Assembly: GCA_020355985.1 (NCBI GenBank)
Contig: CP070628.1
Span: 787,656 to 797,174, forward strand
Direction of reading: 5' to 3'
DNA length: 9,519 nucleotides
Origin: Nitrospirota bacterium
GTDB taxonomy: Bacteria > Nitrospirota > Nitrospiria > Nitrospirales > UBA8639
The position numbers were made by a program, and so were the translations under genes. The stretch's first letter is position 1. Each line of letters starts with the position of its first letter. Shown here piece after piece: positions 6,227 to 9,519 of this stretch. The notes beneath the pieces were generated by a model. That model searched no databases. It saw nothing but the letters and a program-made list of their open reading frames with translations, and was not told where the DNA came from.

Positions 6227-6968
6227 ATTTGAAGAAGCCCCTATTGCCCCTGTCCTTCTGGACGGAATAATTCCTGGTGGGTCTCTGTCTACAGATGCCG
6301 CACTAGAGGTTTATCGAACCGGGCACATCGTCCGCATGACCGAGGCTTTGGGTGAAACCTTTGAGGCGGTCTGGTGGGTGGCCGGGGATGAGAACTATTT
6401 TCGCCTAGCAAAAGAATTTTTGCTGACACAATCTTCCACTTCATACAATCTTTCCGACTTTGGACAATCATTTCCTGATTTTTTAGCAGAGAGGCAACCC
6501 TTTTCAGATCTTCCATTTATAGCTGATTTAGCACGTTTCGAGTGGGCGTTCAAAGAAGTCTTTCATCTTCCTCCTCATACAAGCCTCACAGCTGACGAGT
6601 TCCAAAAATACTCCCTGTCGGGAAATCTTCGTCTGGCCTTTGGTCCGTCTGTTCGCCTATTTCGATCGCCTTATTCGGTCTATGAGATTTGGAAGCTTCG
6701 CGGCACCAGACAAGAATCACTTCCGGAAGCCCTCTGGAACCAACCACAATATTTGCTATGTTACAAACACAATCAACAAGTATACATTAAGCATCTCAAT
6801 CCACCTGAATTCCAAATCCTGGAATTTTTACTCTCAGGCAGCGGTATCGATAATGCCCTCTCCCAAACTCTCCAGGTCCATCCAGACCTTGGTGAAGCCA
6901 CAGTCACCAACCTTTTTTCCATGCTGATCCAAACTGGATTTTTGACCGGACTCATGAACCAGTCCTGA
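6171..6968 (+). CDS. DUF2063 partner protein (BufC/HvfC/MbnC-like)
   Basis: A 265-residue protein of the DUF2063 family, which occurs next to DUF692 oxidases and in MbnC forms a complex with the oxidase and helps hold the precursor. Family features in order: LSQFQHLF (6-13), LEVYRTGHIVRMTEALGETF (45-64), the aromatic VWWVAGDENYFRLAKEFL (67-84), FGQSFPDFLAERQPFSDLPF (97-116) and IADLARFEWAFKEVF (117-131). The C-terminal third (from about residue 150) has a mixed strand/helix pattern ending in NLFSMLIQTGFLTG, like the winged-helix peptide-recognition region of the family. ATG 6171 begins inside the oxidase gene in another frame, with a 56-base overlap that points to coupled translation. No strong ribosome site is seen. 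The function is by family and context. Confidence 0.9.
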   Translation: MAKLTLSQFQHLFAQASHRFEEAPIAPVLLDGIIPGGSLSTDAALEVYRTGHIVRMTEALGETFEAVWWVAGDENYFRLAKEFLLTQSSTSYNLSDFGQSFPDFLAERQPFSDLPFIADLARFEWAFKEVFHLPPHTSLTADEFQKYSLSGNLRLAFGPSVRLFRSPYSVYEIWKLRGTRQESLPEALWNQPQYLLCYKHNQQVYIKHLNPPEFQILEFLLSGSGIDNALSQTLQVHPDLGEATVTNLFSMLIQTGFLTGLMNQS

Positions 6969-6976
6969 CTTTTTTT
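6948..6976 (+). terminator. Possible intrinsic terminator of the MNIO cassette
   Basis: GGACT (6948-6952) can pair with AGTCC (6961-6965) around an eight-base loop. The stop codon TGA follows, then a run of seven T (6970-6976). The stem is only five pairs and overlaps the end of the DUF2063 gene, but position and T-run suit a terminator. Confidence 0.42.
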
Positions 6977-7253
6977 CTAATCAATCCATCTGATGATGCA
7001 GTGTTTGGAGGTGAAGGTATCACCAATTCGATTTTCACGAATGGCCTTAGCGTCTCGCGACTAGATGTTCCTCACCAACCAGCAAAACGAAGCCCTGTAA
7101 AACACAATCAATCATAACATCAAAAAACTTTCATAATTTGGGCAACCTGGATTGGACTCTCTACTCTTTTGGAGACTGTTGTATCAAGATTTTCCTCAAA
7201 AACTCTCAAGAATTGCCGCAGCGCCAACCGATACCATAAGAACAGGAGAGAAT
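6969..7253. other. Intergenic region before the small acidic protein
   Basis: I see no gene here. Two short hairpins are visible: GGTGA (7010-7014) with TCACC (7020-7024), and ATTCG (7026-7030) with CGAAT (7038-7042). They lie close together and lack T-tracts, so they are not obvious terminators. The promoter of the following gene must lie here, but no convincing -35/-10 pair stands out. Confidence 0.35.
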
Positions 7254-7517
7254 ATGAGCCACAACAACAGCCCCCTTACTCACACAGAAGAGCTCACAAG
7301 TTTTCTTCAGAATTTCGAGGATGAAGACCTTCAGCGCTACACCTGCTTTGCCAGCGAATTTCGTGACCAACGAATGGAAGCAGGCTCCATTGCTGAAGCG
7401 GGATTTTGGAATACGGTCGTCAACCTGTGTATTGATGAACGGATGCGGCGGGATGAAGACATTCGACGCTTAGAATACATGTACCGGACAGGGGTTGATC
7501 CAGATCAGTATGCGTAA
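7254..7517 (+). CDS. Small acidic conserved protein, paralogue A (function unknown)
   Basis: An 87-residue soluble protein that I do not recognise by name. It is charged and predicted mostly helical: a first helix (LTSFLQNFEDEDLQRY), a middle segment CFASEFRDQRMEAGS (31-45), an aromatic FWNTVVNLCI (51-60) and a last basic/acidic helix DERMRRDEDIRRLEYMYRTG (61-80), ending DPDQYA. It has no signal peptide or membrane segment. It is clearly related to the 77-residue protein downstream: about 33 of 71 aligned residues are identical, without gaps. The start ATG is supported by AGGAG at 7244-7248, five bases upstream; the frame is open further upstream, but that extension has no such site. Its stop is 26 bases from the convergent lipoprotein stop. 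The size and charged helices could suit a protein-protein adaptor, which is a guess. Confidence 0.75.
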   Translation: MSHNNSPLTHTEELTSFLQNFEDEDLQRYTCFASEFRDQRMEAGSIAEAGFWNTVVNLCIDERMRRDEDIRRLEYMYRTGVDPDQYA

Positions 7518-7543
7518 TTGTCCTTCTTGACCTTAAACTTCCC

Positions 7544-7810
7544 TTACGGATTTTCCTCCTTCAATTCCTTCAATCGTTCTTCTGCTTTTCGTGCAACCGG
7601 ACTCGCCGGATGATCCCGAAGAATGCGTTGGTACAACTCTTGGGCATGCGCTTGATTATGTTGCTGCTCTTCAAATTCTGCCGTTTCAAATAATTGCTGG
7701 GGATCTTCCCCGCAGGCCATCAGAACCCCCAGCACACAAGCCAGACCAAGGCACCGGACAGAAATTTTTAAACTTAATAACGAATTTTCAAACAATGTTT
7801 TTTTACTCAC
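7544..7810 (-). CDS. Small lipoprotein with TPR-like helix pair
   Basis: An 88-residue predicted lipoprotein. A positively charged N-terminus (SKK), a hydrophobic stretch (about 15-31) and the lipobox LMA-C33 mark a signal peptide of the lipoprotein type. The mature 56 residues form two or three helices with a TPR-like pattern: LFETAEFEEQQHNQAHAQEL, YQRILRDHPASPVARKAEER, LKEL. The phrase 'Y..IL.DHP.SP.A..A...L' is typical of BamD/YbgF-like TPR proteins, though this one is far too short to be BamD. GTG at 7810 is chosen because AAAGG lies seven bases upstream (7822-7818) and the lipoprotein signal begins there; the frame stays open much further, but that would overlap the next gene. It lies inverted between two paralogous genes and diverges from the second of them. 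The role is unknown. Confidence 0.72.
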   Translation of the reverse strand: MSKKTLFENSLLSLKISVRCLGLACVLGVLMACGEDPQQLFETAEFEEQQHNQAHAQELYQRILRDHPASPVARKAEERLKELKEENP

Positions 7811-7913
7811 AAGAAGACCTTTCAGGCTAAGGAACGATTTCCTATCCGCCGATAATACATATTCATGAACGGATTCATCGCGGAAATTTACAATAAGAAA
7901 GGTTCGTTGACCT
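7811..7913. promoter_or_regulatory. Divergent promoter region between lipoprotein and paralogue B
   Basis: This 103-base stretch must serve two genes in opposite directions. On the plus strand GATAAT (7851-7856) is a good -10-like hexamer, with GGAAC at 7831-7835 upstream; no consensus -35 sits at the right distance. On the minus strand the overlapping TATTAT could be a -10. A direct repeat ATTCAT at 7861-7866 and 7873-7878, with a 12-base period, could be an operator. All of these are weak. Confidence 0.3.
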
Positions 7914-8147
7914 ATGCATGCTGAAGACGAATTGATCGATGCACTCAAAAGCTTTAACGACTGTGAGATTCGAGTGTATGCACGGTTTGCCACCGAATGG
8001 CGCGATCAACGGGTCACCGACGGATCACCTTCAGAAGTGGCCTTTTGGAATTCGTTAATCTCCCTCATGGTAGAAGAACGTCATCGGAGAAAAGAAGAAG
8101 TCCGTCGATTAGAATCCATGTTTCAAACTGGTCGCGATCCCGGATAA
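7914..8147 (+). CDS. Small acidic conserved protein, paralogue B (function unknown)
   Basis: A 77-residue soluble protein homologous along its whole length to the 87-residue protein encoded 400 bases earlier. Shared landmarks are FATEWRDQR (24-32), the GS before EVAFWNSLISL, EERHRRKEEVRRLESMFQTG (54-73) and the terminal DP. Conserved Arg, Asp and Trp residues suggest a real folded family and not chance similarity. The start ATG is preceded by AAAGG 11 bases upstream, a somewhat long spacing. It lacks the extra N-terminal residues of its paralogue and its cysteines differ (one Cys at 17, in place of Cys at 31 and 59). It converges on the glycosyltransferase gene with 70 bases between stops. 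I do not recognise the function. Confidence 0.72.
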   Translation: MHAEDELIDALKSFNDCEIRVYARFATEWRDQRVTDGSPSEVAFWNSLISLMVEERHRRKEEVRRLESMFQTGRDPG

Positions 8148-8217
8148 GCCAGCTTCCCACAACGACCTTTGGTCTAAACCTTTCCACGCCTTTAACAATA
8201 CACATCCAAACGTTTTT

Positions 8218-9426
8218 CTAGTCGGCCTCCACAACCTTTTCATACAATTCTTTCGTGCCCTTGGCAATCGCCGCCCAGCTGAACAAGTCTTCTACACGAC
8301 CACGGCCTGCTTTCCCCATCGGTTGGCGCAAAGCCGGATCCCGCATCAGTTGATTAATCCGCTCGGCTAATTCTTGGGCAAACTGCTCAGGATCCTTGGG
8401 AGTAAACGGCGCCTCCTCATATTGATCGACCGGAACCAAAAATCCGGTTTCATCTTCGACTACGACTTCCGGGATACCGCCTACGGCCGATGCCACCACT
8501 GGCACCTCACACGCCATGGCTTCTAAATTGATAATCCCAAATGGTTCATAAATCGAGGGACAACAAAACACCCCGGCATGAGAATACAATTCAATGAGAC
8601 TCGGTTTATCCAGAACATCCTGTATCCAATAAATATGTTCACGATGCGCTGAGGCTTTCTCCAACGCCTCCTTCATTTCGGCGGCAATCGCCGGGGTATC
8701 CGGCGAACTTGCGCATAACACCACAGGGAAATCCGGATCCAAGTACGACAAGGCCTGCAGCAAATAGATGATCCCCTTTTGACGGGTAATCCGCCCCACA
8801 AACAACACATACGGTTTGCCGGTAGGTATTCCATATCTCGTCAAGACCTCATGGCTTTCCACTTTTTTAAATTCATGGAGATCGATGCCATTATGAATTA
8901 CATGCACACGTTCTTCCGGAACCTGGAACAAATTGAGAATGTCATTCTTCGTGCCTTGGGAAACAGCAATGATGGCATCCGCCATTTCCAACGCGGTTTT
9001 TTCGACCCACAAGGAAAAATCATACCCCCCGGCGAGTTGCTCTCGTTTCCACGGACGAAGCGGCTCCAAAGAATGGGTGGTGATCACCAGGGGAATCCCG
9101 TAATTCAACTTGGCCAAAATCCCTCCTAAATGGCTATACCAGGTATGACAATGGACCAAATCGGCATCAAGCCCATCAGCGTTCATCTGCCAGCAACGCT
9201 GCACGGCCCCAAACACGGAATGCAACGGTTTGGGTGCGCCAAACGGCACCTCACCTAGAGGAAATCCTCGGACCTTGAGATTCCCGTGGTCGACCCGTTG
9301 ATCCCCAAAACACCGCACTTCCACCGGAAACATGTGGGATAATTCCCGGCTTAAATACTCCACATGCGCCCCTGCCCCACCATAGGTGTACGGAGGAAAT
9401 TCATTGGTGAGCATCAGGGCTTTCAT
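8218..9426 (-). CDS. glgA: GT4 glycogen synthase-like glycosyltransferase (GlgA/GlgM, actinobacterial type)
   Basis: A 402-residue GT-B fold glycosyltransferase of family GT4. The N-terminal domain opens with MKALMLTNEFPPYTYGGAGA (GGAG at 16-19) followed by HVEYLSREL, typical of the short 'glgA_Coryne' branch and unlike the longer GT5 GlgA. HCHTW (92-96) and THSLEPLRPWK (117-127) line the acceptor side. The nucleotide-sugar domain has VGRITRQKG (210-218, with R212 and K217) and the E-x7-E motif EPFGIINLE (E294 and E302). Relatives use ADP-glucose either to extend alpha-1,4-glucan or to make maltose-1-phosphate from glucose-1-phosphate (GlgM). Sequence alone does not decide, so the symbol is provisional. 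ATG at 9426 is preferred over TTG at 9435, because AGGAA lies ten bases before the ATG and almost touches the TTG. No other glycogen gene is in the window. Confidence 0.88.
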   Translation of the reverse strand: MKALMLTNEFPPYTYGGAGAHVEYLSRELSHMFPVEVRCFGDQRVDHGNLKVRGFPLGEVPFGAPKPLHSVFGAVQRCWQMNADGLDADLVHCHTWYSHLGGILAKLNYGIPLVITTHSLEPLRPWKREQLAGGYDFSLWVEKTALEMADAIIAVSQGTKNDILNLFQVPEERVHVIHNGIDLHEFKKVESHEVLTRYGIPTGKPYVLFVGRITRQKGIIYLLQALSYLDPDFPVVLCASSPDTPAIAAEMKEALEKASAHREHIYWIQDVLDKPSLIELYSHAGVFCCPSIYEPFGIINLEAMACEVPVVASAVGGIPEVVVEDETGFLVPVDQYEEAPFTPKDPEQFAQELAERINQLMRDPALRQPMGKAGRGRVEDLFSWAAIAKGTKELYEKVVEAD

Positions 9427-9453
9427 GACAGTCAAATTCCTATAGCATCAAAA

Positions 9454-9472
9454 GTAGATAGTGATTGTCTAC
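9454..9472. promoter_or_regulatory. Small dyad upstream of the glycosyltransferase
   Basis: GTAGA (9454-9458) and TCTAC (9468-9472) form an inverted repeat with a nine-base centre, 28 bases upstream of the start codon. The position suits an operator, but five-base arms can arise by chance. I could not define a promoter in the remaining bases up to the right edge. Confidence 0.25.
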
Positions 9473-9519
9473 CTTAATAGAAAACCCTCAGTAAGTCATC
9501 TAGGCCTTCAAAAAGGAAC

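Noticed and set aside
8164..8174. GACC-TTT-GGTC hairpin between paralogue B and the glycosyltransferase as a bidirectional terminator.
   Set aside because: The stem has only four pairs and no T-run follows on either strand.
8779..9129. A 116-residue plus-strand open frame opposite the glycosyltransferase.
   Set aside because: It is the antisense shadow of a strongly supported GT4 gene, with no family motif.

Overview
The window comes from a bacterial chromosome of fairly balanced base composition. It carries ten complete genes that I trust and one gene cut by the left edge. No rRNA, tRNA, insertion sequence, integrase or CRISPR array is visible. The gene mix resembles Nitrospira-like (Nitrospirota) genomes: a DUF3047 protein, a soluble zinc-finger anti-sigma with an RpoE-like ECF sigma factor, a His-rich TPR protein, a DUF692/DUF2063 pair and a GT4 glycogen-synthase-like enzyme. 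That assignment is an inference from gene families and not a proof.

Left part (1-2650): the tail of a DUF3047 protein runs rightward and meets a leftward block. In transcription order the block is a LuxR-type regulator with a PAS-like N-terminus, an ECF sigma factor, its small Cys/His anti-sigma partner and a thioredoxin-fold AhpC/TSA-type redoxin. The first three are tightly packed and look like one regulatory operon. The redoxin follows after about 110 bases.

Centre (2856-6968): a leftward, exported, His-rich TPR protein is separated by a 545-base non-coding stretch from a rightward three-gene cassette. The cassette encodes an 88-residue Cys-rich peptide with a lipoprotein signal, a DUF692 multinuclear non-heme iron oxidase (MNIO; MbnB/BufB/HvfB type) and a DUF2063 partner (BufC/HvfC type). 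This is the layout of a bufferin-like RiPP pathway: the small protein is the probable substrate, the oxidase would modify its cysteines, and the DUF2063 protein would present it. Known relatives of this type handle copper. The precursor here is unusual because it appears to be lipid-anchored and carries two copies of a CxGxNDCKGxG motif. It is the most interesting system in the window. A possible intrinsic terminator closes the cassette.

Right part (6969-9519): two paralogous acidic small proteins of 87 and 77 residues, of unknown function, both point right. A leftward small lipoprotein with a TPR-like helix pair lies between them. A leftward GT4 glycosyltransferase of the GlgA/GlgM (ADP-glucose) type ends the window, with its upstream region running to the right edge.
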